Origin: JAVJST01 sp040219295
GTDB taxonomy: Bacteria; Pseudomonadota; Alphaproteobacteria; Rhodospirillales; Casp-alpha2
Assembly: GCA_040219295.1 (NCBI GenBank)
Contig: JAVJST010000005.1
Coordinates: forward strand, 1 to 64,000
DNA length: 64,000 nucleotides
Reading direction: 5' to 3'
The notes beneath the pieces were generated by a model, which was not told the DNA's origin, searched no databases, and saw only the letters and a program-made list of their open reading frames with translations. Position 1 is the first letter of the stretch. Each line of letters starts with the position of its first letter. Of this stretch, positions 26,377-35,919 are shown piece after piece. Made by a program: the position numbers and the translations under genes.

Positions 26377-27294
26377 ATGAGCGAAGCAACCATCATCGAC
26401 GGCAAGTCGTTCGCCGCCGGCCTGCGCGAACGGGTCGGCGCCGAAGTCGCCAGACTGAAGGCCGAGCACGGCGTCACGCCGGGCCTGGCGGTCGTCCTCG
26501 TCGGCGAAGACCCGGCCAGCAAGGTCTACGTCGGCTCCAAGGCCAAGCAGACGGTCGAGGCCGGCATGGAATCGTTCGAGCATCGGCTCGACGAAAGTGC
26601 GTCCGAGGACGAACTGCTGGCGCTGATCGACACGCTCAACAACGACGATGCCGTCAACGGCATCCTGGTGCAGTTGCCGCTGCCCAAGCAGATCGACGAC
26701 CAGAAGGTGCTCGCCGCCATCAACCCGGACAAGGACGTCGACGGCTTCCATACCACCAACGTCGGCCGGCTGTGGACCGGCGGCGACGCGCTGGTGCCGT
26801 GCACGCCGTTCGGCTGCCTGCTGTTGCTGCGCGATCACCTCGGCGACCTGTCGGGCAAGAACGCCGTCGTCGTCGGCCGCTCCAACATCGTCGGCAAGCC
26901 GATGGCGGCGCTGCTGATCGGCGACAGCTGCACCGTCACCGTGGCGCACTCGCGCACCCAGGACCTGCCCGGCAAGTGCCGCGAGGCGGACATCCTGGTG
27001 GCCGCGGTCGGCCGCCCGGAAATGGTCAAGGGCGACTGGGTCAAGCCGGGCGCGACCGTGATCGACGTCGGCATCAACCGGGTCGAGGCGCCCGAAAAGG
27101 GGCGGAATGAAGATGGGTCGATCAAAACCAAGCTGGTCGGCGACGTCGACTTCGCGGGTGCCGCCAAGGTCGCCGGCGCCATCACCCCGGTGCCGGGCGG
27201 CGTCGGGCCGATGACCATCGCGTGCCTGCTGCGCAACACCTTGGTCGCGTGCTGCCGCCAAAACGGCCTCGCCGATCCCAAGGTGGATTTCTAG
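26377..27294 (+). CDS. folD: Bifunctional methylene-THF dehydrogenase/methenyl-THF cyclohydrolase
   Basis: A 305-residue cytosolic enzyme that interconverts 5,10-methylene-, methenyl- and 10-formyl-tetrahydrofolate with NADP, feeding purine and formyl-Met synthesis. The signatures are present: GEDPASKVYVGSKAK with the catalytic Lys, VQLPLPKQID, DVDGFHTTNVGRL, the dinucleotide loop VVGRSNIVGKPMA and TPVPGGVGPMT near the end. Length is normal for the family. ATG 26377 follows GAGGGGTATC. It reads away from yggT, and three palindromic GC-rich repeats follow its stop. Confidence 0.97.
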   Translation: MSEATIIDGKSFAAGLRERVGAEVARLKAEHGVTPGLAVVLVGEDPASKVYVGSKAKQTVEAGMESFEHRLDESASEDELLALIDTLNNDDAVNGILVQLPLPKQIDDQKVLAAINPDKDVDGFHTTNVGRLWTGGDALVPCTPFGCLLLLRDHLGDLSGKNAVVVGRSNIVGKPMAALLIGDSCTVTVAHSRTQDLPGKCREADILVAAVGRPEMVKGDWVKPGATVIDVGINRVEAPEKGRNEDGSIKTKLVGDVDFAGAAKVAGAITPVPGGVGPMTIACLLRNTLVACCRQNGLADPKVDF

Positions 27295-27308
27295 TCTCCC
27301 CACCCTGT

Positions 27309-27421
27309 CCCTCCCCTCGCGGAGGGGAGGGAACGACAGCCTCTCTAATTCCCTCCCCCTCACAGGGGGAGGGACGTTTGTTTGCACCCCCTCCCATTCC
27401 CTCCCCTTCACAGGGGGAGGG
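27309..27421. repeat. Three REP-like CCCTCCCC inverted repeats
   Basis: Three copies of a 23-base palindrome of the type CCCTCCCC-loop-GGGGAGGG lie at 27309-27331, 27351-27373 and 27399-27421, in the 229-bp gap after folD. The last two share a CAC loop. They resemble the dispersed REP-type elements common in intergenic DNA and could also stop transcription of folD. Confidence 0.7.
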
Positions 27422-27523
27422 TTAGGGTGGGGGAGAATGCATTTCTCCCCCGACGGCTTCGGAAACGTGGTAACATTCTCACCATCACGTGCAGAGCCGT
27501 AACGTCATCAGGGGAGACTTGCC

Positions 27524-28327
27524 ATGACCATGCTCGCCCGTTGCCTGACGGCCTTGGCCCTCGGCGCCGCCGTCATCGTCCTCAGCCCGGGCTCCGCCGC
27601 CGCCGCGCCGCAGATCCTCGCCGTCGCGCAATCCGACCAGCCGCTCGAGTTCCGTTGCGAGGACGGCGTTTGCGAGGTCGAGATGAGCGCCATGTGCCTG
27701 CAGGAGGCGCGGCGCTATCCGGACAGCCAGACCGTCTACAAGCCGTTCGACGACCAGTCGTTCACCCTCGTGGTGCGCGCAGACGACGGCACCGAGCGCC
27801 GCATCGTCGCCGGCGACAACGTCACGATCCGGTCGAAGCGGTCGTTCACTGCGATCCGCATCACCATGGCCGAGGAAACCCTGGCCGCGCTCGGCGGCAC
27901 GAACGCTGCGGTGCATGTCTCGGGCGGCGCGTCGCTGGTGCCCGAGGCGGTGGCCGGCGATTTCTACCCGCAGACCGAGGCCGATATCGCGCGGGCCACG
28001 GGTCCGCTGCGTCAGCTCGCGGCGGGGTGGCTCGACGCCGGCGGCGACCGCGCCCAGGCCAGCCGCCTGCTGAGCGCGGCGATCAACGCCATGCCGCACG
28101 ACTTCAAGTCGTCCGAGGCCGTCTACGAGGCGGCGTGGACGGAAGCGGAATCGGGCAAGGCCACGGCGATGACCGACGAGGCGCTCGCCAAGGCGCGGCT
28201 CATCTACGACCGCTGCCATCAGACGGCGATTTACGGCAACTACCGCCAGTGCCTCGAAAAGGGCCACGACTCGATGATGTACCGCATGAACATCGAGTAC
28301 TGGGACGCGGTGAAGACGGGCTCGTAA
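27524..28327 (+). CDS. Secreted protein of unknown function
   Basis: A 267-residue protein. The first 28 residues form a signal peptide (LARCLTALALGAAVIVLSPG, cleavage after AAAA). The mature part starts with a two-cysteine stretch (FRCEDGVCEVEMSAMC) followed by a beta-rich region to about 125. The C-terminal half is helical, with two further cysteines (RCHQTAIYGNYRQCLEKG), so disulfides in the periplasm are likely. I do not recognise the family. GGGGAG precedes ATG 27524. It runs toward the nitrile hydratase-like operon on the other strand, with only five bases between stops, so no shared regulation is implied. Confidence 0.7.
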   Translation: MTMLARCLTALALGAAVIVLSPGSAAAAPQILAVAQSDQPLEFRCEDGVCEVEMSAMCLQEARRYPDSQTVYKPFDDQSFTLVVRADDGTERRIVAGDNVTIRSKRSFTAIRITMAEETLAALGGTNAAVHVSGGASLVPEAVAGDFYPQTEADIARATGPLRQLAAGWLDAGGDRAQASRLLSAAINAMPHDFKSSEAVYEAAWTEAESGKATAMTDEALAKARLIYDRCHQTAIYGNYRQCLEKGHDSMMYRMNIEYWDAVKTGS

Positions 28328-28332
28328 GGCCG

Positions 28333-28545
28333 TCAGTCGCAGCAGCCGTCGCCCTGCTGAACCGGCGGGCACCTGACCGTGCCGTAGGAGCAAAAGACGC
28401 AGCAGTCGCCGGCGCGCGGCTTCAGCACCGCGCCGCATCCCTTGCAGTCATAGAAGTACTGGCAGGCGTCCGTCGGCATGGTCTCGGTCACGGCGTGCCC
28501 GCATTCGGGGCAGGTGATCGTGCTCCGGCGTTCGATCGCCGCCAT
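28333..28545 (-). CDS. GDCCVFC-type cysteine-rich protein
   Basis: A 70-residue protein dominated by cysteines: a zinc-ribbon-like CPEC...CKGC pair, then the family-defining GDCCVFCSYGTVRCPPVQ and a final CC. Such small proteins are thought to bind metal. This one overlaps by ATGA the 3' end of the nitrile hydratase-like alpha subunit gene, so it is in the same operon. I infer a role in metal delivery or maturation of that cobalt-type enzyme, in place of the usual NHase activator, which is absent here. The function is not established for the family. Confidence 0.8.
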   Translation of the reverse strand: MAAIERRSTITCPECGHAVTETMPTDACQYFYDCKGCGAVLKPRAGDCCVFCSYGTVRCPPVQQGDGCCD

Positions 28546-29177
28546 CAGACCTGCGGCACCGCCGTGCCGATCATGCAGTCGCGGGTGACGATCGCCGCGA
28601 GCCGGTCCTCGGACCAGCCGTCGGTGCCCTCGGGCCGCATCGGCAGCACCAGATAGCGCAGCTCGGCGGTCGAATCGTGGACCCGGACCTCGACGTCGGC
28701 CGCGATGTCGAGGCCGAACTCGGCGAGCACGGCACGCGGTTCGCGGACCACGCGGGCGCGGTACTCGAAGCTCTTGTACCAGGCCGGCGGGCGGCCGAGC
28801 AGCCAGCGCGGATAGCAGCTGCACAGCGTGCAGACGACAACGTTGTGGAGCCCGGGCGTGTTTTCCAGCACGGTCAGTTCCGCGTAGCCGGGGTCGAGCC
28901 CGAGGTCCTTTACCGCGCCGGAGGCGTTGTCCATCAGGCGCGCCTTGAACGCCGGATCGACCCAGGCGCGGGCGACGACACGCGCACCGTGGGTTTCGGG
29001 CGTGACCTGTTCGATCTGCTCGATCTTGCGGCGCATGTCGTCGGCCGAGTAGATGCCCTTCTCGATCAGCAGTTCGTTGAGCGCCAGGCCGCGCAGCGCG
29101 ACCTCGCTCGGCGGTTCGTGGTCCGGCTGGTAGGGATGGGGGCCGTGCGGGTTGTCGTGCGAATGATCGTGCGCCAT
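28545..29177 (-). CDS. Nitrile hydratase alpha / thiocyanate hydrolase gamma subunit
   Basis: A 210-residue metal-binding catalytic subunit. The claw motif is CTLCSC at residues 116-121; Thr at the second place is typical of cobalt enzymes (iron enzymes have Ser). The family context follows: AWVDPAFKARLMDNASGA before it, and GRPPAWYKSFEYRARVVREP after it. It would hydrate a nitrile to an amide or hydrolyse thiocyanate to carbonyl sulfide and ammonia; sequence alone does not decide. The N-terminus (MAHDHSHDNPHGPHPYQPDH) is His-rich and may bind cobalt. It is downstream of two genes matching the halves of the beta subunit, the scnBAC order of thiocyanate hydrolase. Confidence 0.85.
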   Translation of the reverse strand: MAHDHSHDNPHGPHPYQPDHEPPSEVALRGLALNELLIEKGIYSADDMRRKIEQIEQVTPETHGARVVARAWVDPAFKARLMDNASGAVKDLGLDPGYAELTVLENTPGLHNVVVCTLCSCYPRWLLGRPPAWYKSFEYRARVVREPRAVLAEFGLDIAADVEVRVHDSTAELRYLVLPMRPEGTDGWSEDRLAAIVTRDCMIGTAVPQV

Positions 29178-29179
29178 GC

Positions 29180-29464
29180 CTAGGCTTCCTTGAGCCAGTG
29201 TTCGAAGATCTCGATCTCGAGCGTGTCGTTCGCCGCGCCACCGTAGTCGGGCCACAGGTCGCGCTGGTTGAGGCGCACCCGGTAGACCGTGCGCGTCTCG
29301 CCGTCCGGATCGGCGTAGGCGACCTGTTCGGGCAGCGGGTTGGCGCCGCACACCCGCTCGACGATCCCGGCGTGGCCCTTGACGAACGACGGCACCCGGT
29401 GATGACGCGGCTCGGCGCGCGTATCGATCCTGACCCGTTCGCCCGCCTGAAAACGTGCGCTCAT
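29180..29464 (-). CDS. Nitrile hydratase beta C-terminal half / thiocyanate hydrolase alpha-like subunit
   Basis: A 94-residue protein equal to the SH3-like C-terminal domain of nitrile hydratase beta: FQAGERVRIDTRAEPRHHRV, KGHAGIVERVCGANPLP, TVYRVRLNQRDLW and LEIEIFEHWLKEA. In ordinary nitrile hydratase this is fused to the N-terminal helical half; here the halves are separate genes overlapping by four bases. This split is characteristic of thiocyanate hydrolase. It shapes the active-site cleft with the claw-bearing subunit. The start is ATG 29464, overlapping the preceding stop. Confidence 0.82.
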   Translation of the reverse strand: MSARFQAGERVRIDTRAEPRHHRVPSFVKGHAGIVERVCGANPLPEQVAYADPDGETRTVYRVRLNQRDLWPDYGGAANDTLEIEIFEHWLKEA

Positions 29465-29802
29465 GCGGGCTCTCCACCGGCGTTCCGGGCCTTGATCTCG
29501 GCGACCTTGGCGGCGATCTCGTCCTCGGTCACGAGGCCGCGCTTGAGGCAATGCGCCACGGCGCTCGCGGCCCAGCGTTCGTAGTAGGAATAGGCCGAGT
29601 AGGCCTCGGGGCCGAGTTCCTCGATGTTGACACGGAGCTGCGCCGAGTCGGTCATGTGGCCCTTCTCGCCCAGCAGGTAGATGATGGCGTCGACCTGGCG
29701 CTCCCAGTGGGCGAAGTCGTGCCCATGGGCATGGTCGATCGCCTCGCCGAGACGTTGGCCGCCGAGGTCGTGCGGGCCGATTCTTTCAGGGTTGTCGCTC
29801 AT
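29461..29802 (-). CDS. Nitrile hydratase beta N-terminal half / thiocyanate hydrolase beta-like subunit
   Basis: A 113-residue helical protein matching the N-terminal half of nitrile hydratase beta: the opening IGPHDLGGQRLG, then VDAIIYLLGEKGHMTDSAQL and the family block AYSYYERWAASAVAHCLKRG with LVTEDEIAAKVAEI. It is the first gene of the operon, followed at ATGA overlap by the C-terminal half. ATG 29802 is used; an upstream TTG-type start is possible. It contains an additional His cluster (DHAHGHDFAHWE) not usual for the family. NHase accessory proteins also resemble this half, but the matching C-terminal gene makes a split subunit more likely. Confidence 0.8.
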   Translation of the reverse strand: MSDNPERIGPHDLGGQRLGEAIDHAHGHDFAHWERQVDAIIYLLGEKGHMTDSAQLRVNIEELGPEAYSAYSYYERWAASAVAHCLKRGLVTEDEIAAKVAEIKARNAGGEPA

Positions 29803-29859
29803 GGGCCGAGCGTACCACACGGCATTGGCGCGGCAAGACGAAGTGTCCGGCGCGGTGCG

Positions 29860-30297
29860 TCAGATGACGGCGTTGTTGGCGATGAACGAGCGCAGGATCT
29901 GCCGGACCACATGCGGCGTATCCGATTTCGCCGCGAGCTTCTCGTGCGCTTCGCGGAGATCGATTACGCCGTCGACCGACTTCAGGCTGTCACGCCGCGC
30001 GAAACCCATGCTCCAGTCGGGAAAGATGCGGGCGTCCGCGGCGGTGTCGAGGACGCGCATCACGCTGCCGTGGCGCGGGTCGCGGCAGATCGTGTTGAAC
30101 AGCTTGCCGACCCTCTCGGATGGGCCCTCGATGATCTGCATGATGTTGCCGTCGGCGTAGACCATGAAGCCGGTCACGCCGAGGCTGGCGTTGTTGCACC
30201 GCGCCTGCTCCAGCAGGCTGACCACCTGGTCGTCGGTGTAGAGTCTCGACGCCGTACTGACGTAGGTAATCTGGCGAAGGTCGTTGGTTTCGGTCAT
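29860..30297 (-). CDS. BLUF-domain blue-light photoreceptor
   Basis: A 145-residue stand-alone BLUF protein, which binds FAD and senses blue light by a hydrogen-bond switch. The key residues are visible: Tyr12 in QITYVST, Asn36 in RCNNASLGVTG, Gln54 in NIMQIIEGPS, with CRDPRHGSVMRV and FPDWSMGF carrying the conserved Trp/Met region. There is no output domain beyond about 40 helical C-terminal residues, so it works through a partner, as PixD or BlrB do. It lies upstream of the nitrile hydratase-like genes on the same strand, 57 bases away, but a functional link is not implied by the sequence. Confidence 0.92.
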   Translation of the reverse strand: MTETNDLRQITYVSTASRLYTDDQVVSLLEQARCNNASLGVTGFMVYADGNIMQIIEGPSERVGKLFNTICRDPRHGSVMRVLDTAADARIFPDWSMGFARRDSLKSVDGVIDLREAHEKLAAKSDTPHVVRQILRSFIANNAVI

Positions 30298-30456
30298 GTC
30301 GCGGTCCGTTGTCTTGTCCAGAGCGTCATTCCATCGCGCGCAGACGGTCGATGCCCGAACTTAGGCGGCGAAGCTTAACCAAGCCTGACAAATGCCGATT
30401 CCCCGCCTGCAAGTTGGGATGGAAAAGCCTGCGCCCGGGTGCTAATAGCCCCCGCC

Positions 30457-32259
<1,803 letters not shown>

Positions 32260-32361
32260 ACTCTCGTTTCCTCATTGACTCAGATCAACGCGCGGCGGCG
32301 CTCGCCGTGCGAACATTGTCACCAGGCGCCGCGTTTGAGACGGCGTCCGATGGAGGAGAAG

Positions 32362-32724
32362 ATGACAACCACCCAAGCCCAAGCCGCAAAGAAAGCCGCC
32401 GGCGCGAAATCCCATGGGTCCGACGATCAGGCGCTCAACGATGCCCTCGTCGACACCTTCGTGAAATCGACGGAAACGTACATCGACTGGTTCACGATCT
32501 GGAACCGCGAGGTCGCGGCGTTCATGGCCCGCCGGCTCGCCCGCCAGCAGGACTTCGCGCGAAAGGTCTGCGAATGCAAGGACGGCGCCGATCTCGTCGA
32601 ATGCCAGCGTGAATGGACCGAGACCGCGCAGCAGGACTATGCCGACGAGTTCAAGAAGCTGACCGAGCTCGGCCTGTCGTTCGCCGAGAAACAGGCGAAG
32701 AACGCGGAAATCGCCGAGAACTAG
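32362..32724 (+). CDS. Phasin-like granule-associated protein
   Basis: A 120-residue, mainly helical protein with an Ala/Lys-rich start (TTTQAQAAKKAAGAK) and an amphipathic core (LVDTFVKSTETYIDWFTIWN, FMARRLARQQDFARKVCECK, then EWTETAQQDYADEFKKLTEL). This resembles phasins, which coat polyhydroxyalkanoate granules. The pattern of periodic aromatic and charged residues and the length agree. GGAGGA immediately precedes ATG 32362; the longer frame from 32275 is unsupported. No PHA synthase is in the window, so the assignment rests on composition and layout and is moderate. Confidence 0.55.
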   Translation: MTTTQAQAAKKAAGAKSHGSDDQALNDALVDTFVKSTETYIDWFTIWNREVAAFMARRLARQQDFARKVCECKDGADLVECQREWTETAQQDYADEFKKLTELGLSFAEKQAKNAEIAEN

Positions 32725-32753
32725 GCGATCGCGACGACATCGTTCAGCTCACC

Positions 32754-32825
32754 GCGACGAGCGTGCCGCCGGGTTCTGCCTTGCGCGCCTTGACGTTGTG
32801 CGCGGCTTGGCGGATGAACCGCGGA
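32754..32825 (-). pseudogene. Relic of gene tails in the gap after the hydrolase
   Basis: On the minus strand this stretch reads IPRFIRQAAHNVKA followed by PGGTLVA. The first part resembles the end of the aminotransferase at 35920 (PQRIRQAARNIKAF; 27 of 30 bases match over its best part). The second repeats 19 bases exactly from the end of the tautomerase gene (33662-33680). It is out of any complete gene. I read it as a scar of duplicated gene ends; chance is possible for such short tracts. Confidence 0.3.
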
Positions 32826-32859
32826 ATCCCAAGGGGTCGAGACGTGCGGCGGCGACGAG

Positions 32860-33636
32860 CTATCCGAGTTCGTCGATGAATCGAATGATGTGGCTGGCGA
32901 CGGTGTCGCCCGCCTCGACCAGGATCGAGTGCTTGTAGCCATTGAGGATGACGAGCTCGGCATTCGGCATGGCGTCGGCGATCAGCCTGTTGAGACGAGG
33001 GTTGCAGCCGCCGTCGTTCTCGCCGGTGAGCACCAGCGCGGGGTGCGCGACTTCGTGCAACCACGGCCCCATCTCGGTGCCGGCATAGATCCGGAAGACA
33101 TTGAGAAAGACGTCCGGATCCGTGGCGACGACCTGCTCGAGTCGCCTCTCGACGATGTCGCCGTTGGCCGCGATGAAGGCGTCGGTGAACCAGCGGTTGA
33201 TCAGGGTCGCCAGAACGTCGGGGATGCCCCGGTCCTCCATCGCCTTGACGACGCCCCAGACCTTGGTCGAGTCGTCTTCGGTGCGGAAGGCCGCAGTCGA
33301 CAGCAGGCCAAGCGACAGCACCCGGTCGGGATAGGCGCGCGCGTAGGCCGGCCCGATCATGCCGCCGAGCGAATGGCCGGCGAAGTGGGCCTTTTCGAAG
33401 CCCGTGCGGCGACGCACGCCTTCGAGGTCGTTGACCAGCTCGTCGAGACCGAAGGGACGGTCGGGCAACGGCGAGGCGCCGTGACCGCGCAGGTCGTAGG
33501 TCACCACCGTGAAACGTTCGCGAAGAGCGGGCACCATGAAGCGCCACGCATCACGCGCCGCGCCGATGCCGTGGATCAGAATCAGCGGCGGGCCTTTGCC
33601 CTCGACCGTGTACGCGCAGGCAATCGTGTCGGTCAT
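32860..33636 (-). CDS. Alpha/beta hydrolase, enol-lactonase-like
   Basis: A 258-residue alpha/beta hydrolase. The oxyanion loop is ILIHGIGAARDAW, the nucleophile elbow AGHSLGGM (Ser89), the acid lies in VLTGENDGG and the His in GYKHSIL. Overall it resembles 3-oxoadipate enol-lactonase and related C-C hydrolases of ring-cleavage pathways, but no protocatechuate genes are nearby, so the substrate is open. Just upstream on the same strand is a tautomerase, six bases away, and before that a flavin-dependent oxidoreductase. The trio suggests a catabolic operon under the LysR at 35039. Confidence 0.82.
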   Translation of the reverse strand: MTDTIACAYTVEGKGPPLILIHGIGAARDAWRFMVPALRERFTVVTYDLRGHGASPLPDRPFGLDELVNDLEGVRRRTGFEKAHFAGHSLGGMIGPAYARAYPDRVLSLGLLSTAAFRTEDDSTKVWGVVKAMEDRGIPDVLATLINRWFTDAFIAANGDIVERRLEQVVATDPDVFLNVFRIYAGTEMGPWLHEVAHPALVLTGENDGGCNPRLNRLIADAMPNAELVILNGYKHSILVEAGDTVASHIIRFIDELG

Positions 33637-33642
33637 CTGCGG

Positions 33643-33837
33643 TCAGGCGCCATCGCGATCGGCGACGAGCGTGCCGCCGGCGCTCCAGTTCTCCCTGTCG
33701 ACCTCGGCGAAAATGATGGTGACGCCCTCCGGTTTTCCGCCTGCAACGCGGACGAATGTATCGGTTAGTTCACGGGCGATCTCAGCCTTCTTCTGACGGT
33801 CGCGGCCGGCGAACATTTCGACGTGAATGACAGGCAC
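33643..33837 (-). CDS. 4-oxalocrotonate tautomerase family protein
   Basis: A 64-residue protein starting at GTG 33837, so the second residue is the catalytic N-terminal proline (PVIHVEMFAGR). The family helix RQKKAEIARELTDTFVRVAG and the strand GVTIIFAEVDRENWSAGG follow. AGAGGA is suitably placed upstream. These enzymes use Pro1 as a base to isomerise enol/keto acids. The longer frame reaching 34023 is out of family. It is the middle gene of the oxidoreductase-tautomerase-hydrolase group. Confidence 0.88.
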   Translation of the reverse strand: MPVIHVEMFAGRDRQKKAEIARELTDTFVRVAGGKPEGVTIIFAEVDRENWSAGGTLVADRDGA

Positions 33838-33880
33838 TTGCTGAATCCTCTGAGCAGTTGAATGGAACCGATGTGTAAGG

Positions 33881-34918
33881 CTACTCGGCGGCGGCGCTTG
33901 CCGCACGGTCGGTGAAATGGGGCATGACACGGGCCGCGAAACGTTCCATCGCGGCGAGGGAGTCGTCATGGGACGCGCCGGTCCCAGCGCTGACGATGAC
34001 CTCGTCGATGCCGGCATCGGCATAGAGTCGCAGCCGGTCGATCATCTCGTCGGGCGGGCAGATCAGCAGGTTCTCGCCGAGTTCCTCGACCGTCTGTTCT
34101 CGGGGCAGCGGCTCGATGGCGCCGTTCTTCACGATACCCGGTCCGGTGAACACGTTGTCGAAGCGCGAATAGTAGGCATGCGCCAGTTCGAGCTTCTCGC
34201 GCGCGTCGGCGGCATCCTCCGCACAATAGAGCACGCGCTGGATCGACAGACGCAGGTTCTTGCCGGCATCGCCCGCCTCGCGCTTGCCGCGATGAAATGC
34301 CTCGACGAGTTCGAGGAGAACCTCGTTGGTCGCCGACAGCACGGTGGTCTGGATGTTGAAGCCCCGCCTCGCGCACTGGTAGATTCCCTCGGGGTTCATC
34401 ACCGCCATCATCATCGGAATCGGCCGCATCGGTCGCGGCATGATCGTGATCGGGTCGAAGCGGTAGTAGTTCCCGTCCCACGCGACGTCTTCTCCGTCGA
34501 GCAGCGCCTGAAGCACCGCGAGCGATTCGTCGAGACGTTCGCGGGTTTCCGCCATCGGCACGCCCAAGCGTTCGATCTCATAGGCGAAGGCGCCGCGTCC
34601 GACGCCGAGGATCAGCCGGCCGTCGCACAGGATGTCGGCCTGGGTCAGTTCGCCGGCGAAGATCCGCATGTCACGGACCGGCAGGACGGCGACCGCGGTC
34701 ACGATCTCGACGCGATCGGTGACGGCCGCGATCTTGACAGCCATCTGCAGTGGCGAAGGCATCATCAGCAGGTTGATGAGATGGTGCTCAGGCAGTGACA
34801 CCGCCTTGAACCCGAGACGGTCGGCTGCCACCGCCAGTTCGACCATGTTGTCGAAATGCTGCTTACCGCCGACCGCCGAGTCCGGCATGTAACTGGTCAG
34901 GAAGTAGTTGAACTCCAT
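33881..34918 (-). CDS. LLM-class flavin-dependent monooxygenase
   Basis: A 345-residue bacterial-luciferase-like protein with the TIM-barrel pattern of F420/FMN-dependent oxidoreductases: MEFNYFLTSYMPDSAVGG, VSLPEHHLINLLMMPSPL, GRLILGVGRGAFAYEIERLG and the late LICPPDEMIDRLRLYADAGI. It probably oxygenates a small organic substrate with reduced FMN supplied by another protein; no reductase is adjacent. ATG 34918 is the family-like start. It is divergent from the LysR gene at 35039 across a 120-bp AT-rich control region, and leads the tautomerase and hydrolase genes. Confidence 0.87.
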   Translation of the reverse strand: MEFNYFLTSYMPDSAVGGKQHFDNMVELAVAADRLGFKAVSLPEHHLINLLMMPSPLQMAVKIAAVTDRVEIVTAVAVLPVRDMRIFAGELTQADILCDGRLILGVGRGAFAYEIERLGVPMAETRERLDESLAVLQALLDGEDVAWDGNYYRFDPITIMPRPMRPIPMMMAVMNPEGIYQCARRGFNIQTTVLSATNEVLLELVEAFHRGKREAGDAGKNLRLSIQRVLYCAEDAADAREKLELAHAYYSRFDNVFTGPGIVKNGAIEPLPREQTVEELGENLLICPPDEMIDRLRLYADAGIDEVIVSAGTGASHDDSLAAMERFAARVMPHFTDRAASAAAE

Positions 34919-35038
34919 GGCATTGCTCCGTCGAAGGGGCGGCGGGTGGCTATCGTGAGATAACGGTAACCGCAGTTCTATGATTGTGAAAACGAATATA
35001 ATTGGAGACTTAATTCGATTTTTGTGAATTATAGAGTC

Positions 35039-35917
35039 ATGAATTTGGCGTTCCTCCAGACGTTTCTCGCGGTCGTCGCCGCCGGCAACCTGAACCGGGC
35101 GGCCGACACCCTGCACGTTACCCAGTCGACGGTGACCGCGCGCATCAACACGCTCGAGGACCAGCTCGGCCAGAGCCTTTTGAAACGCAGCAAAGCGGGC
35201 ACGGCGATGACGTCCGCCGGTTTCAAGTTCCAACGATACGCCGAGCTCATCATGCAGGCGTGGCAGCAGGCGAAGCATGAAATCGCTCTGCCCGAATCCT
35301 GCGATACGGTGTGCAACATCGGGTGCCACTTCGATCTTTGGGCCGGTGTCGGCCAGGCCTGGTTCGACGGGGTCCGCAAGGCGCATCCCGAGGTTGCCTT
35401 GTCGGCCTGGGGCGGCGAACAGGCCGAGATCGACCGCTGGCTGGCCAGCGGGCTGATCGACGTTGCGATCTGCCACCGGCCTGCCGGCGGCGACAGCACG
35501 TTTACCCGCCATCTGTTTGATGACCGGATCGTACTGGTCACCTCGGAATCCTCGACGGACATGAAGCCCTATCCGGGGCCGCCGCACCTCTACGTCGATC
35601 TCGGACAGGATTTTCGTCGTCGCCATGCCGCGGCTTACCCTGAAGCCAAGGCGGCGGCACTGATCTTCGGAACCGCCTCGTGGGCGCTCGGGCACATGCT
35701 GGACAATCCGGCGACGGGATACCTGCCGATGTCACTGGCAGCACCGCACCTCGCAGACGGGTCGCTTCGTCTGGTCGAGAACGCGATCGCGTTCGCACGT
35801 GCCGTCTACCTTGTCGGCGACGCGGGCAGGATCGGAGATTGGCCCTGGTTCGACTCTGCGGCGGATGATCTGGCGACGGCCGGTGCGGCCGTCCAGTCGC
35901 GGCCGTCGCACTCCTGA
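35039..35917 (+). CDS. LysR-family transcriptional regulator
   Basis: A 292-residue LysR protein. The helix-turn-helix lies in residues 5-60 (FLQTFLAVVAAGNLNRAADT, LHVTQSTVTARINTLEDQLG) and an effector domain follows. It is divergent from the LLM oxidoreductase operon, the usual layout for a regulator of that operon. ATG 35039 is preferred to a GTG at 35024. The segment AWQQAKHEIALPESCD and the effector region parallel the LysR at 52013 (VWQQARQELSLPDEVT), marking the two as paralogues of one subfamily. The inducer is unknown. Confidence 0.88.
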   Translation: MNLAFLQTFLAVVAAGNLNRAADTLHVTQSTVTARINTLEDQLGQSLLKRSKAGTAMTSAGFKFQRYAELIMQAWQQAKHEIALPESCDTVCNIGCHFDLWAGVGQAWFDGVRKAHPEVALSAWGGEQAEIDRWLASGLIDVAICHRPAGGDSTFTRHLFDDRIVLVTSESSTDMKPYPGPPHLYVDLGQDFRRRHAAAYPEAKAAALIFGTASWALGHMLDNPATGYLPMSLAAPHLADGSLRLVENAIAFARAVYLVGDAGRIGDWPWFDSAADDLATAGAAVQSRPSHS

Positions 35918-35919
35918 GA

